From positions 434,001 to 498,000 of the forward strand of contig JAZGVH010000002.1 in NCBI GenBank assembly GCA_039889245.1: a DNA stretch of 64,000 nt, read 5' to 3'. The position numbers and the translations under genes are program-made. Positions within the stretch are counted from its first letter, which is position 1. Each line of letters starts with the position of its first letter. This document shows, piece after piece, positions 16,269-24,955 of this stretch. The stretch is from Dermatophilaceae bacterium Soc4.6. GTDB taxonomy: Bacteria > Actinomycetota > Actinomycetes > Actinomycetales > Dermatophilaceae. A model generated the notes under the pieces. That model was not told where the DNA came from, searched no databases, and was given only the letters and a program-made list of their open reading frames with translations.

Positions 16269-17399
16269 TCAGGCGTCGTAGTCCAGGCGGACCCGGTCGG
16301 TGACCGGGTGCGCCTGGCAGGCCAGCACGATGCCGGCCGCCAGCTCCTCCGGCTCGAGGGCGTAGTTGCGGTCCATCGTCACCTCACCCTCGACGACCCG
16401 GGCGCGGCAGGTGCCGCACACCCCACCCGCGCAGCTGTACGGCGCGTCGGGGCGCACCCGCAGCGTCGCCGCCAGCACCGACTCGTCCCGCGTGCGCATC
16501 GGGACCTCGGTCGTGCGCCCGTCGAGGGTCACCGTCACCACCGCAGCGGCAGGAGCCGACGAGTCGGTGGGGGTGAAGGGGGCGGCGGGCCGCGGGGCTC
16601 TGTCGTCCTCGACGTGGAAGATCTCGTGGTGGACGTGCTCGGCCGGGACCCCCCGCTCGCGCAGCAGCGCCTGGGCGCCCGTCACCATGCCGAAGGGACC
16701 GCAGAGGTAGAACTCGTCGACCGTCGCCACGGGAGCGAGGGCATCCAGGATCGTCTCGAGTCGCTCGCGGTCGAGCCGCCCGTGGAAGAGCTCGACGTCG
16801 GGGGCCTCGCGCGACAGCACGTGCACGAGCTGGAAGCGGCCGGGGTGGGCGTTCTTGAGGTCCTCGAGCTCCTCGAGGAACATGATCGAGCTGGTGCGGC
16901 GGTTGCCGTAGAGCAGGGTCACCCGGCTGTGCGGCTCCTGCACCAGCAGCGACGACACCATCGAGAGCACCGGGGTGATGCCGGAGCCGGCAGCGACCGC
17001 GAGGTGGTGGCGCGCCTCGTCGGGGCGGACGGTCACCACGAAGGTACCCATCGGGGTCATCACCTCGATCTCGTCGCCGGGCCGCACCGACTCGTTCAGC
17101 CAGGTCGACATGCGCCCGCCCTCCACGCGCGCCGCGGCCACCCGCAGCAGCTGGCCCTGGCCGAGCCGGGTCTGCGGCACCTGCGCCACGCAGATCGAGT
17201 ACGACTGACGCACCTCCTCGCCACCGATGGTGGACCGCAGGGTCAGGTGCTGACCGGGCTCGAAACCGTAGGCTCCCCACAGTTCTGGCGGCACGGCGAA
17301 GGTCAGCGCGACCGACTCGTCGGTCAGGTGCTCGACCTGCACGACGCGCAGGGGGTGGAAGGCCACCCGGGTCCGAGCAGGCTTGGTGATCAACGGCAT
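16269..17399 (-). CDS. paaE: phenylacetyl-CoA epoxidase reductase subunit PaaE
   Basis: A 376-residue electron-transfer subunit. The N-terminal FAD domain (about 10-115) has RQSYSIC; the NAD(P) domain has AAGSGITPVLSMVSSLL near 145 and YLCGPFGMV near 260. The C-terminal plant-type 2Fe-2S ferredoxin domain has YSCAGGVCGTCRARV near 325 with a final Cys in IVLACQAHP. It passes electrons from NADPH to the PaaABC oxygenase. ATG 17399 is chosen because the homology begins there; the frame is open further up inside paaD. It is last in the paaABCDE operon, 8 bases after paaD. Confidence 0.95.
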   Translation of the reverse strand: MPLITKPARTRVAFHPLRVVQVEHLTDESVALTFAVPPELWGAYGFEPGQHLTLRSTIGGEEVRQSYSICVAQVPQTRLGQGQLLRVAAARVEGGRMSTWLNESVRPGDEIEVMTPMGTFVVTVRPDEARHHLAVAAGSGITPVLSMVSSLLVQEPHSRVTLLYGNRRTSSIMFLEELEDLKNAHPGRFQLVHVLSREAPDVELFHGRLDRERLETILDALAPVATVDEFYLCGPFGMVTGAQALLRERGVPAEHVHHEIFHVEDDRAPRPAAPFTPTDSSAPAAAVVTVTLDGRTTEVPMRTRDESVLAATLRVRPDAPYSCAGGVCGTCRARVVEGEVTMDRNYALEPEELAAGIVLACQAHPVTDRVRLDYDA

Positions 17400-17407
17400 T
17401 CGCGTCC

Positions 17408-17926
17408 TCAGATCGCCTTGAACTCGTCGAACGGCTCGCGGCAGACCAGGCACCGGCGCAGTGCCTTGCACGCTGTGGAGCCGAAGCGGGACACCTCCTG
17501 GGTGTCGTCGGAGCCGCACTGGGGGCAGGTGACGACGTGCGCCTGCAGGGTCAGCGCGACGGGGCCACCGGCGGACGACGGGGCCGCCCCGGGTGGCGCG
17601 ATACCGAACTCCCGCAACCGCATCCGGCCCCGCGACGTCATCCAGTCGGTCGTCCACGGCGGAGAGAGCCGCAGGCTGACCACCGGCTGCCAGCCCTGCT
17701 GGCGGCAGACGTGCTCGACGTGGGTGCGGATGACGTCCATGGCTGGGCACCCGGAGTAGGTCGGCGTGATCGTCACCCTGGCCTCGCCGGTGCGCTCGTC
17801 GAGCACCACCTCGCGCAGGATGCCGAGGTCGGCGATGCTGACGACCGGCACCTCCGGGTCAGGCACCTCGCGCAGGGCTGCGTCGAGCACGGCGGCGGGC
17901 GTGCGGGTGACGGCGAGCCGCGTCAC
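17408..17926 (-). CDS. paaD: phenylacetyl-CoA epoxidase maturation subunit PaaD
   Basis: A 172-residue protein with an N-terminal DUF59/MIP18-like domain (PEVPVVSIADLGILREV near 20; TYSGCPAMDVI near 55) and a C-terminal zinc-ribbon-like end with CPQCGS near 135 and CLVCREPFDEF near 160. PaaD is required for the epoxidase and is thought to help Fe-S assembly. GTG 17926 overlaps the paaC stop as GTGA. Confidence 0.93.
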   Translation of the reverse strand: MTRLAVTRTPAAVLDAALREVPDPEVPVVSIADLGILREVVLDERTGEARVTITPTYSGCPAMDVIRTHVEHVCRQQGWQPVVSLRLSPPWTTDWMTSRGRMRLREFGIAPPGAAPSSAGGPVALTLQAHVVTCPQCGSDDTQEVSRFGSTACKALRRCLVCREPFDEFKAI

Positions 17927-18675
17927 CAGGACGCCCCGGGGTGCGACCGGGCGAGATACTGCATCTCGGCCAGCAGTGAGCCCATCGGGCGGGAGTGGAC
18001 CCCCTGCCGACCACCCCGCGAGCGCCAGGAGTCCGCCTCCGGCAGGGTGAGACCCGCGGCGGCCAGCACGCGCTCGACGGCCGCCACCGCAGGCGGGCGG
18101 GTCTCGGAGGGCAGCGGCCCGCGCACCTCGGGAGCCACGGCGAGGCTGACGGGGTCGTCCTCGAAGAGCTCGTCGACATAGGGCGTGACCCGGCTCAGCG
18201 CCGCCTGCATGCGCTGGTGCGACGTCTCGGTGCCGTCACCGAGACGCACCACCCACTGGGCTGCGTGGTCCAGGTGGTAGGTGACCTCCTTGGCCCCCTT
18301 GCCCATCACGCCGTCCAGCACCGGGTCGCCCGACCCCGCGACGAGCACCTGCAGGCGAGCGGCGGAGAACCACAGCAGCCGGGCCATCTCGTCGGCGAAC
18401 TCGCCACGGGGCTGCTCCACGAGCAGCACGTTGCACCAAGCGCGCTCGTCGCGCAGCATCGCGTAGTCGTCCTCGCCGCGGCCGGTGCCGTCGAGGTCGC
18501 CGACGCGCGGGTAGAGCGCTCGGGCCTGGCCCAGCAGGTCAAGGGCGATGTTGGCCAGCGCCATGTCCTCCTCGATCTGGGGGGCATGGGTCAGCCACTC
18601 CCCCAGCCGCTGCGCGTAGACCATGGCGTCGTCGGCGAGGCCGAGCAGGTAGGCGGCGGCGAGCTCGTCGCTCAC
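17923..18675 (-). CDS. paaC: phenylacetyl-CoA epoxidase structural subunit PaaC
   Basis: A 250-residue ferritin-like helical subunit that pairs with PaaA. It starts [20 protein letters not shown] and includes EDMALANIALDLLGQARALY, EDDYAMLRDERAWCN and EVTYHLDHAAQWVVRLGDGT, all characteristic of PaaC. The family keeps the diiron fold but is not catalytic. GTG 18675 overlaps paaB as GTGA. Confidence 0.95.
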   Translation of the reverse strand: MSDELAAAYLLGLADDAMVYAQRLGEWLTHAPQIEEDMALANIALDLLGQARALYPRVGDLDGTGRGEDDYAMLRDERAWCNVLLVEQPRGEFADEMARLLWFSAARLQVLVAGSGDPVLDGVMGKGAKEVTYHLDHAAQWVVRLGDGTETSHQRMQAALSRVTPYVDELFEDDPVSLAVAPEVRGPLPSETRPPAVAAVERVLAAAGLTLPEADSWRSRGGRQGVHSRPMGSLLAEMQYLARSHPGASW

Positions 18676-18959
18676 AGGTACTCCACGTCGTCGGGGACGT
18701 CGTAGAACGACGGGTGGCGGTAGACCTTGTCGGCGGCCGGGTCGAAGAAGCTGTCCTTCTCGCCCGGGCTGCTCGCGGTGATGTCGTCGGAGCGGACGAC
18801 CCAGAGCGAGACCCCCTCCTGCCTGCGGGTGTAGACGTCACGGGCGTTGCGCAGCGCCATCGTCGGGTCCGGGGCGTGCAGCGACCCGACGTGCACGTGC
18901 GACAGGCCACGCTTGGCGCGCACGAACACCTCGAAGAGCGGCCAGCTCCGCTCGCTCAC
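18672..18959 (-). CDS. paaB: phenylacetyl-CoA epoxidase subunit PaaB
   Basis: A 95-residue subunit, the normal size. Motifs: [50 protein letters not shown]. PaaB bridges PaaAC dimers in the multi-subunit epoxidase. The start GTG overlaps the paaA stop (GTGA), giving tight translational coupling. Confidence 0.95.
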   Translation of the reverse strand: MSERSWPLFEVFVRAKRGLSHVHVGSLHAPDPTMALRNARDVYTRRQEGVSLWVVRSDDITASSPGEKDSFFDPAADKVYRHPSFYDVPDDVEYL

Positions 18960-20044
18960 GCGGCTGGCTCCCGCTGGCGGCTCGGGCGCGCGTGCTTCGC
19001 GGCATGCGCCGTCGCCGCCTCACGCACCCAGGCGCCCTCCTCGTGGGCCCCCCGCCGGTGCGCGAGGCGCTCGGCGTTGCACGGGCCGTCACCGGAGAGC
19101 ACACGGCGGAACTCAGCCCAGTCGACGGGGCCGAAGTCCCAGTGGCCACGCTCCTCGTTCCACCGCAGGTCGGGGTCGGGCAGGGTGAGCCCGAGCCGGT
19201 CGGCCTGCGCCACCATGGTGTCGACGAAGCGCTGGCGCAGCTCGTCGTTGCTGAAGCGCTTGATGCCCCAGGCCATCGACTGGTCGGTGTGACCGCCACC
19301 CCGGGCCGCGTCACCGGTGTCGGGGGGACCGAACATCATCAGCGACGGCCCCCACCAGCGGTCGACGGCGTCCTGGGCCATGGCCCGCTGCGCATCGGTG
19401 CCGCGGGTGAGCGTCCACAGGATCTCGAAGCCCTGTCGCTGGTGGAAGGACTCCTCCTTGCAGACGCGGATCATCGCGCGGGCGTACGGGCCGTAGGAGC
19501 AGCGGCACAGGGGCACCTGGTTCATGATCGCCGCGCCGTCGACGAGCCAGCCGATGGTGCCGCAGTCGGCCCAGGTCAAGGTGGGGTAGTTGAAGATCGA
19601 GGAGTACTTCTGCCGGCCCTCGTGCAGCTGGTCGAGCAGGTCGGCGCGGTCGACACCGAGGGTCTCGGCGGCGCTGTAGAGGTAGAGCCCGTGCCCGGCC
19701 TCGTCCTGCACCTTGGCGATGAGGATCGCCTTGCGCCGCAGCGACGGAGCACGGGTGATCCACGCCCCCTCCGGCTGCATGCCGATGATCTCGGAGTGTG
19801 CGTGCTGGGCGATCTGGCGCACCAGCGTGCGGCGGTAGGCGTCGGGCATCTCGTCACGCGGCTCGACCCGCAGGTCGGCCTGGAGCAGGGCGTCGAAGGA
19901 GGTCGGGCCCAGACCGGACCGGTCGGCCGTGGCCACGGCCCCGGCGACGGCAGCGTCGTAGTCAGCGGACTCCGACGCGTTGAGCGGCACGTCGGGCCCG
20001 ATCGGGTCGTCGTGATCCTCGCTGACCATCTCGGTGCCGTACAT
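18956..20044 (-). CDS. paaA: phenylacetyl-CoA epoxidase catalytic subunit PaaA
   Basis: A 362-residue diiron oxygenase that epoxidises the ring of phenylacetyl-CoA. Iron-ligand motifs are present: [15 protein letters not shown] near 90, [17 protein letters not shown] near 118 (ExxH) and [17 protein letters not shown] near 200 (ExxH). First gene of paaABCDE. ATG 20044 is only a few bases from a possible -10, so the message may be nearly leaderless; ATG 20029 is an alternative. The rest of the phenylacetate pathway (ligase, isomerase, hydrolase, beta-oxidation) and a PaaR/PaaX regulator are not in the window. Confidence 0.96.
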   Translation of the reverse strand: MYGTEMVSEDHDDPIGPDVPLNASESADYDAAVAGAVATADRSGLGPTSFDALLQADLRVEPRDEMPDAYRRTLVRQIAQHAHSEIIGMQPEGAWITRAPSLRRKAILIAKVQDEAGHGLYLYSAAETLGVDRADLLDQLHEGRQKYSSIFNYPTLTWADCGTIGWLVDGAAIMNQVPLCRCSYGPYARAMIRVCKEESFHQRQGFEILWTLTRGTDAQRAMAQDAVDRWWGPSLMMFGPPDTGDAARGGGHTDQSMAWGIKRFSNDELRQRFVDTMVAQADRLGLTLPDPDLRWNEERGHWDFGPVDWAEFRRVLSGDGPCNAERLAHRRGAHEEGAWVREAATAHAAKHARPSRQREPAA

Positions 20045-20049
20045 GCCCT

Positions 20050-20076
20050 TCAGTATCGCCCTTTCCCGCGCGTCAA
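20050..20076 (-). promoter_or_regulatory. possible paaA promoter
   Basis: On the minus strand TTGACG (20076-20071) is followed after a short 15-base spacer by TACTGA (20055-20050). The -35 sits inside a small CGCG-N7-CGCG symmetry that may bind a regulator. The short spacer makes this a weak call. Confidence 0.3.
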
Positions 20077-20104
20077 GCGCGACCCGTGGGGTCAGCCGGT
20101 CGGG

Positions 20105-20566
20105 TCAGCCCGTCGGGTCGGCCGAGGGCGGGTCGGCGGCGGACGGTGAGTCGATGTACCACCGCCCGTCCAGTCGCACGAGGTCGATGTCGTTCTGGAA
20201 GCCGTCGGGCACCGAGGTGATCTGGGCCTGGCGCACCGTGGCGCGGTCACCGGTGACCTGCGCACCGCTGACCCGGGCCCCGGACAGCGCCGCGATGTCG
20301 CGCTGGTCGGCGAGGCTGGCCAGCACCTTGTCGAAGCCGACCTGACACTGCTGCAACCCCACTCCCTCCAGGGCCTTGCCCTGCGTGGAGATGACGGCGC
20401 AGGCACCGGTGCTGTCCTTCGCCCCGAGGGCGTGGAAGAAGGTCACCACCGCCGTCTGCGGTGAGTCGGCACCCTCGGCGGTGCCGCTGCTGCACCCGGC
20501 CAGCAGCACCCCCGCAGCCAGCGCCGCCGCGGCCGTGAGGGGCGGCGCGGTCGGTCGGGGGCTCAC
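20105..20566 (-). CDS. putative lipoprotein, NTF2-like (DUF4878 type)
   Basis: A 153-residue lipoprotein with signal peptide and lipobox LLAGCSSG, Cys25. The mature part (DSPQTAVVTFFHALGAKDST, GACAVIS, ATVRQAQI, DIDLVRLDGRWYIDSP) has the pattern of NTF2-like DUF4878 domains: a helix with paired short helices, then strands ending with a GxWYID strand. These proteins are surface-exposed and of unknown function. It follows a gap after paaA and is divergent from the GNAT gene at 20602. Confidence 0.7.
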   Translation of the reverse strand: MSPRPTAPPLTAAAALAAGVLLAGCSSGTAEGADSPQTAVVTFFHALGAKDSTGACAVISTQGKALEGVGLQQCQVGFDKVLASLADQRDIAALSGARVSGAQVTGDRATVRQAQITSVPDGFQNDIDLVRLDGRWYIDSPSAADPPSADPTG

Positions 20567-20601
20567 CGCCCTATCCCATCACGCCCTGCGAGGATGGGCG
20601 C

Positions 20602-21198
20602 ATGGCTGATCATCACGGGCACGACCACGGATCCGGGCAGGCCGTCGTCGCCGACGCGAGCGTGCGCCTCGCACGGGTGAGCGACGCCCCTGCCGTGGGC
20701 GTCGTCCAGGCGGCGTTGTGGACCGGTGCGTATGCCGCGCACGTGCCGAACGACGTCCTCGCCGGCTTCCAGCCCCCGGCGTTCGCGTCGGTGTGGCGCG
20801 AGTCGCTGACCAACCCTCCGACCCGGGCCCACCGGCTGCTGGTGGGGTGCGCCGGCGAGCAGGTGGTGGCGATGGCGGCGGTCGGGCCCTCCGGTGACCC
20901 CGACGCGACCGCGACCGACGCGGAGATCCTCGTGCTGGGCGTCCATCCGGGCGCCCGCCAGCAGGGTCACGGGTCACGCCTGCTGCACGCTGCGGTCGAC
21001 ACGGTGCGAGGCTCCGGGGCGACTGCGCTGCGGGTCTGGGTGCCGCACGACGATCGGGTCCTCCGCCAGTTCCTCGAGGCCGCGGGCTTCGGCACCGACG
21101 GCGCCGTGCGCGACCGCGAGGTCGGTCCGCAGCGGGTGCTGCACGAGGTGCGGCTGTCGACGGCCGTCACCGACGCGCCGGCGGCCGGGGAGGGCTGA
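20602..21198 (+). CDS. GNAT family N-acetyltransferase
   Basis: A 198-residue acetyltransferase. A short His-rich N-tail (DHHGHDHG) precedes the domain; acetyl-CoA-binding motif A is ILVLGVHPGARQQGHGSRLL near 105-125, and motif B ends with VLRQFLEAAGFGTDG. Substrate is unknown. The His-rich start could bind metal but has no clear precedent. It is 36 bases from the divergent lipoprotein gene. Confidence 0.85.
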   Translation: MADHHGHDHGSGQAVVADASVRLARVSDAPAVGVVQAALWTGAYAAHVPNDVLAGFQPPAFASVWRESLTNPPTRAHRLLVGCAGEQVVAMAAVGPSGDPDATATDAEILVLGVHPGARQQGHGSRLLHAAVDTVRGSGATALRVWVPHDDRVLRQFLEAAGFGTDGAVRDREVGPQRVLHEVRLSTAVTDAPAAGEG

Positions 21199-21298
21199 GG
21201 GCCCGGCGTCTCGCCGCGACGGAGCAGGCGAGCGCGGCGAGCGCGGCGCCCGTAGGGTTCGTCGGTACCCTCGTCCCCCTGCTGCAGGAGCCTCGCCC

Positions 21299-21994
21299 AT
21301 GGATCTCGCCGGTGCCCGTGTCCTCGTGTGCGGGGCCTCAGGAGTCCTGGGCGCCGCCCTGTCGGACGCCCTCCACGCTGCGGGAGCGCGGGTGGTCGCG
21401 GCTGGGCGCGACCAGGAGCGCACCGCGGCGGTGGCGGGGCGGTGCGGCACGACGCCCCTGACCTTCGACGTCATCGACGTGCGCTCGTGCCGTCAGGTCG
21501 TCGACGCGGCCGCCGAACAGCTCGGGGGGCTCGACGTGCTGGTCGTGACCACCGGGGTCGCCGCGTTCGGCCCGGCGGTCTCCGCCGACGCGGCGGTCGT
21601 CGAGGAGCTGTTCGCCGTCAACACGCTGGGCCCGATGGCCCTCGTGCGGGCCGCCGCCGCCCACCTGCCACCGGGAGGCGCCGTGGTGGTGGTCTCGGCC
21701 ATCCTCGCTGACTCGCCCACGACCGGGATGGCGGAGTACTCCGCCACCAAGAGCGCCCTCGCCGCCTGGCTCAGCGTGCTGCGTCGGGAGCAGCGTCGTG
21801 CGTTCACCGTGCTCGACGTGCGGCCACCGCACATGGACACCGGGCTGGCCGACCACCCGCTCGCGGGGCAGGCACCGGCCCTGCCAGGTGGTCACCCGCT
21901 CGACGACACCGTCACCACGACCCTGGACGCCTTGCGCGCCGGGAAGCGCGAGGTCGTCTGGGACGCCTCCGCCAAGGCCCTCGTCATCCGCTGA
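21299..21994 (+). CDS. short-chain dehydrogenase/reductase
   Basis: A 231-residue classical SDR with NAD(P) motif VLVCGASGVLGAALSDAL (TGxxxGxG variant), NTLGPMALVRAA, catalytic Ser in VVVSAILADSP and YSATKSAL with Tyr-x3-Lys near 150. ATG 21299 has GCAGGAG upstream. The NNAG motif is replaced by VTTGVAAF. Substrate is unknown. Its 3' end overlaps the convergent DUF6314 gene by 11 bases. Confidence 0.9.
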   Translation: MDLAGARVLVCGASGVLGAALSDALHAAGARVVAAGRDQERTAAVAGRCGTTPLTFDVIDVRSCRQVVDAAAEQLGGLDVLVVTTGVAAFGPAVSADAAVVEELFAVNTLGPMALVRAAAAHLPPGGAVVVVSAILADSPTTGMAEYSATKSALAAWLSVLRREQRRAFTVLDVRPPHMDTGLADHPLAGQAPALPGGHPLDDTVTTTLDALRAGKREVVWDASAKALVIR

Positions 21995-22463
21995 CGTGCC
22001 CTGGGGCAGCCGGGCGCAGCAGGGTGGTCATCGAGTAGTCCTTGGCCGGCCCCGTGCACTCCCACATGACCGACCAGCCCCGGGTTCCGGCGACCGGGCC
22101 GTGGACCAGTCCGCGGTAGAGGTCCGGCCCGCAGGGGTGCTCGACCACCTCGCCCGGGCGCCAGGGATGGAAGTCGCGACCGTCGGAGAAGGTCACCATC
22201 CAGCCGTCGTCGCGGGGGGCGGCGTACAGGGTGCGGGTGACGGGCAGCGGCTCGGCACCGGGCCAGCTCAGGGCACCCTCCTCGTCCCACCGCACCCTGC
22301 CGTCGACCTCGAGCACCAGCCGCATCCGCCCGGCGACGGTGCCCCGTCGGCTGGCCGCGCGGTCGTCGATGCGCCGGGTGAAGAGCCACTCGCCCAGCAG
22401 GTCGGTCGGTGCGGTGGAGGGCGTGGACACGGCGGCAAGTCTGGCACGGGTCTCTGCCACCAT
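21984..22463 (-). CDS. DUF6314 family protein
   Basis: A 159-residue cytosolic beta-barrel-like protein with LLGEWLFTRRIDDR, GRMRLVLEVDGRVRWDEEG, LPVTRTLYAAPRDDGWMVTF, FHPW and GWSVMWECTGPAKDYSMTT, the conserved features of DUF6314. The family resembles lipocalin-like proteins and has no assigned function. ATG 22463 is chosen; a start at the GTG of VSTPST is possible. It converges with the SDR gene and diverges from azlC. Confidence 0.8.
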   Translation of the reverse strand: MVAETRARLAAVSTPSTAPTDLLGEWLFTRRIDDRAASRRGTVAGRMRLVLEVDGRVRWDEEGALSWPGAEPLPVTRTLYAAPRDDGWMVTFSDGRDFHPWRPGEVVEHPCGPDLYRGLVHGPVAGTRGWSVMWECTGPAKDYSMTTLLRPAAPGHVSG

Positions 22464-22499
22464 GCCTCGGGTGACGAGGCAGACGACCCGGGGGCGGCG

Positions 22500-23207
22500 G
22501 TGACCGACGACACCGTGCACCCGGCTGAGCGCCGTGCCGTCCTGCGGCAGTCGCTCTCGGTCGGGCTCGCGACCAGCGCGTACGGCGTGAGCTTCGGGGC
22601 GCTGTCGGTCGCCTCGGGGCTCGACCTGGGCCAGACCCTGTGCCTGTCGCTGCTGCTCTTCTCGGGGGGATCGCAGTTCGCCCTCATCGGGATCGTCGCC
22701 GCCGGGGGCAGTGGCGCGGCCGCCGTCGCCACCTCGACGCTGCTCGGCGTGAGGAACGGGCTCTACGGCCTCCAGGTGAGGAACCTGCTCGAGGTTCGAG
22801 GCGCCCGGCGGGCGCTGGCGGCCCACCTGACCATCGACGAGTCGACCGACGTCGCGATCGGTCAGTCCACGCCCGAGGGGCGACGGCTGGGCTTCTGGGT
22901 TACCGGAGCCGTGGTCTTCGTCGGGTGGAACCTCACGACCCTGCTCGGCGCCCTGCTGGGCGACGCCCTCGGCGACCCACGCACCTACGGTCTCGACGCT
23001 GCTGCGGCGGCGGCCTTCCTCGCCCTGCTCTGGCCGCGCCTCCGCTCGCGCGAGGCTGCGGCCACGGGCGTCGCGGCGGCGGTGCTGGCCGCCGCCCTCT
23101 CCCCCGCCGCCCCGCCGGGGGTGCCGGTCCTGGTCGCCGCCCTCGCCGCGATCGGGGTGGGCTGGTGGGGGCACCGCAGGTCCGGCCGGCAGGACCGTGC
23201 CCGGTGA
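22500..23207 (+). CDS. azlC: branched-chain amino acid exporter large subunit (AzlC)
   Basis: A 235-residue membrane protein with about five to six hydrophobic segments. SYGVSFGALSVASG-like opening (SAYGVSFGALSVASGLD), LLLFSGGSQFALIGIVAAGG and LLGVRNGLYGLQV are AzlC signatures. AzlC/AzlD pairs export branched-chain amino acids. GTG 22500 starts 36 bases from the divergent DUF6314 gene. The stop overlaps azlD as GTGA. Confidence 0.9.
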   Translation: MTDDTVHPAERRAVLRQSLSVGLATSAYGVSFGALSVASGLDLGQTLCLSLLLFSGGSQFALIGIVAAGGSGAAAVATSTLLGVRNGLYGLQVRNLLEVRGARRALAAHLTIDESTDVAIGQSTPEGRRLGFWVTGAVVFVGWNLTTLLGALLGDALGDPRTYGLDAAAAAAFLALLWPRLRSREAAATGVAAAVLAAALSPAAPPGVPVLVAALAAIGVGWWGHRRSGRQDRAR

Positions 23208-23518
23208 GCCTCTGGGTCACGGTCCTCGCCGCCTGCGCCGCCGCCTACCTGCTCAAGCTGGTGGGGCACCTGGTGCCACGACGCTGGCTCGACGGGGCGC
23301 TGCTGCGCCGCACCACGGCGCTGCTCCCGGTCGCGCTGCTCTCGGCCCTGGTCGTGGTGCAGGCCCTCGTCGCACACCAGCGGCTGGTCCTCGACGCCCG
23401 GGCGCTCGGGCTCGCCGTGGCTGCGCTGGCGCTGCTCCTGCGGGCGCCCTTCGTCGTCGTGGTGGTGCTGGCCGCGGCCACCGCCGCCCTGGCCCGCCAC
23501 CTCGGCTGGGCGGTCTGA
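23204..23518 (+). CDS. azlD: branched-chain amino acid transport small subunit (AzlD)
   Basis: A 104-residue protein with three to four membrane segments, LLKLVGHLVPRRWLDG near 20 and RAPFVVVVVLAAATAALAR at the end, typical of AzlD. GTG 23204 overlaps the azlC stop codon, so both subunits should be made together. Confidence 0.88.
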   Translation: MSLWVTVLAACAAAYLLKLVGHLVPRRWLDGALLRRTTALLPVALLSALVVVQALVAHQRLVLDARALGLAVAALALLLRAPFVVVVVLAAATAALARHLGWAV

Positions 23519-23594
23519 CGGCCACCCCATCCGCCGGGCCGGGCGCCTCCGAACCAGTGGTGCCGACCCGCTCCCCGTCCGACAGGATGTCTCC

Positions 23595-24083
23595 ATGACC
23601 GACAGCACCCTGCACGACTTCTCCGCCCGCTCCATCGACGGCCGCGACGTGCCGCTCGCCGACTTCGACGGCGAGGTCGTCCTGGTCGTCAACACCGCCT
23701 CGCAGTGCGGCTTCACCCCGCAGTACGAGGGCCTCCAGGCGCTCCACGACGAGTTCAAGGCCCAGGGCTTCAGCGTCCTCGGATTTCCCTGCGACCAGTT
23801 CGGCGGGCAGGAGCCCGGCGCCGACGACGAGATCGCGGCCTTCTGCCAGAAGAACTTCGGCGTCGACTTCCCCCTCTTCTCCAAGGTCGAGGTCAACGGC
23901 GACGGTGCCCACCCGGTCTACCAGTGGCTGCGCGAGCAGAAGGGCGGGCTCCTCGGGAGCAAGATCAAGTGGAACTTCACGAAGTTCCTCGTGGGCAAGG
24001 ACGGCCAGGTGATCGAGCGCTACGCCCCGACGACCAAGCCGGAGAAGCTCTCGGCCGACATCGAGAAGGCGCTCTCGGCCTGA
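23595..24083 (+). CDS. glutathione peroxidase-family thiol peroxidase
   Basis: A 162-residue GPx-fold protein. The peroxidatic Cys lies in NTASQCGFTPQYEGLQ near residue 36, the Gln in GFPCDQFGGQEPG near 72, and the Trp in KWNFTKFLVG near 130, giving the catalytic tetrad. Cys70 of GFPCDQF may act as resolving Cys. Actinobacteria lack glutathione, so the reductant is probably thioredoxin-like. The protein is cytosolic. Confidence 0.92.
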   Translation: MTDSTLHDFSARSIDGRDVPLADFDGEVVLVVNTASQCGFTPQYEGLQALHDEFKAQGFSVLGFPCDQFGGQEPGADDEIAAFCQKNFGVDFPLFSKVEVNGDGAHPVYQWLREQKGGLLGSKIKWNFTKFLVGKDGQVIERYAPTTKPEKLSADIEKALSA

Positions 24084-24089
24084 CCGGGG

Positions 24090-24953
<864 letters not shown>

Positions 24954-24955
24954 TC

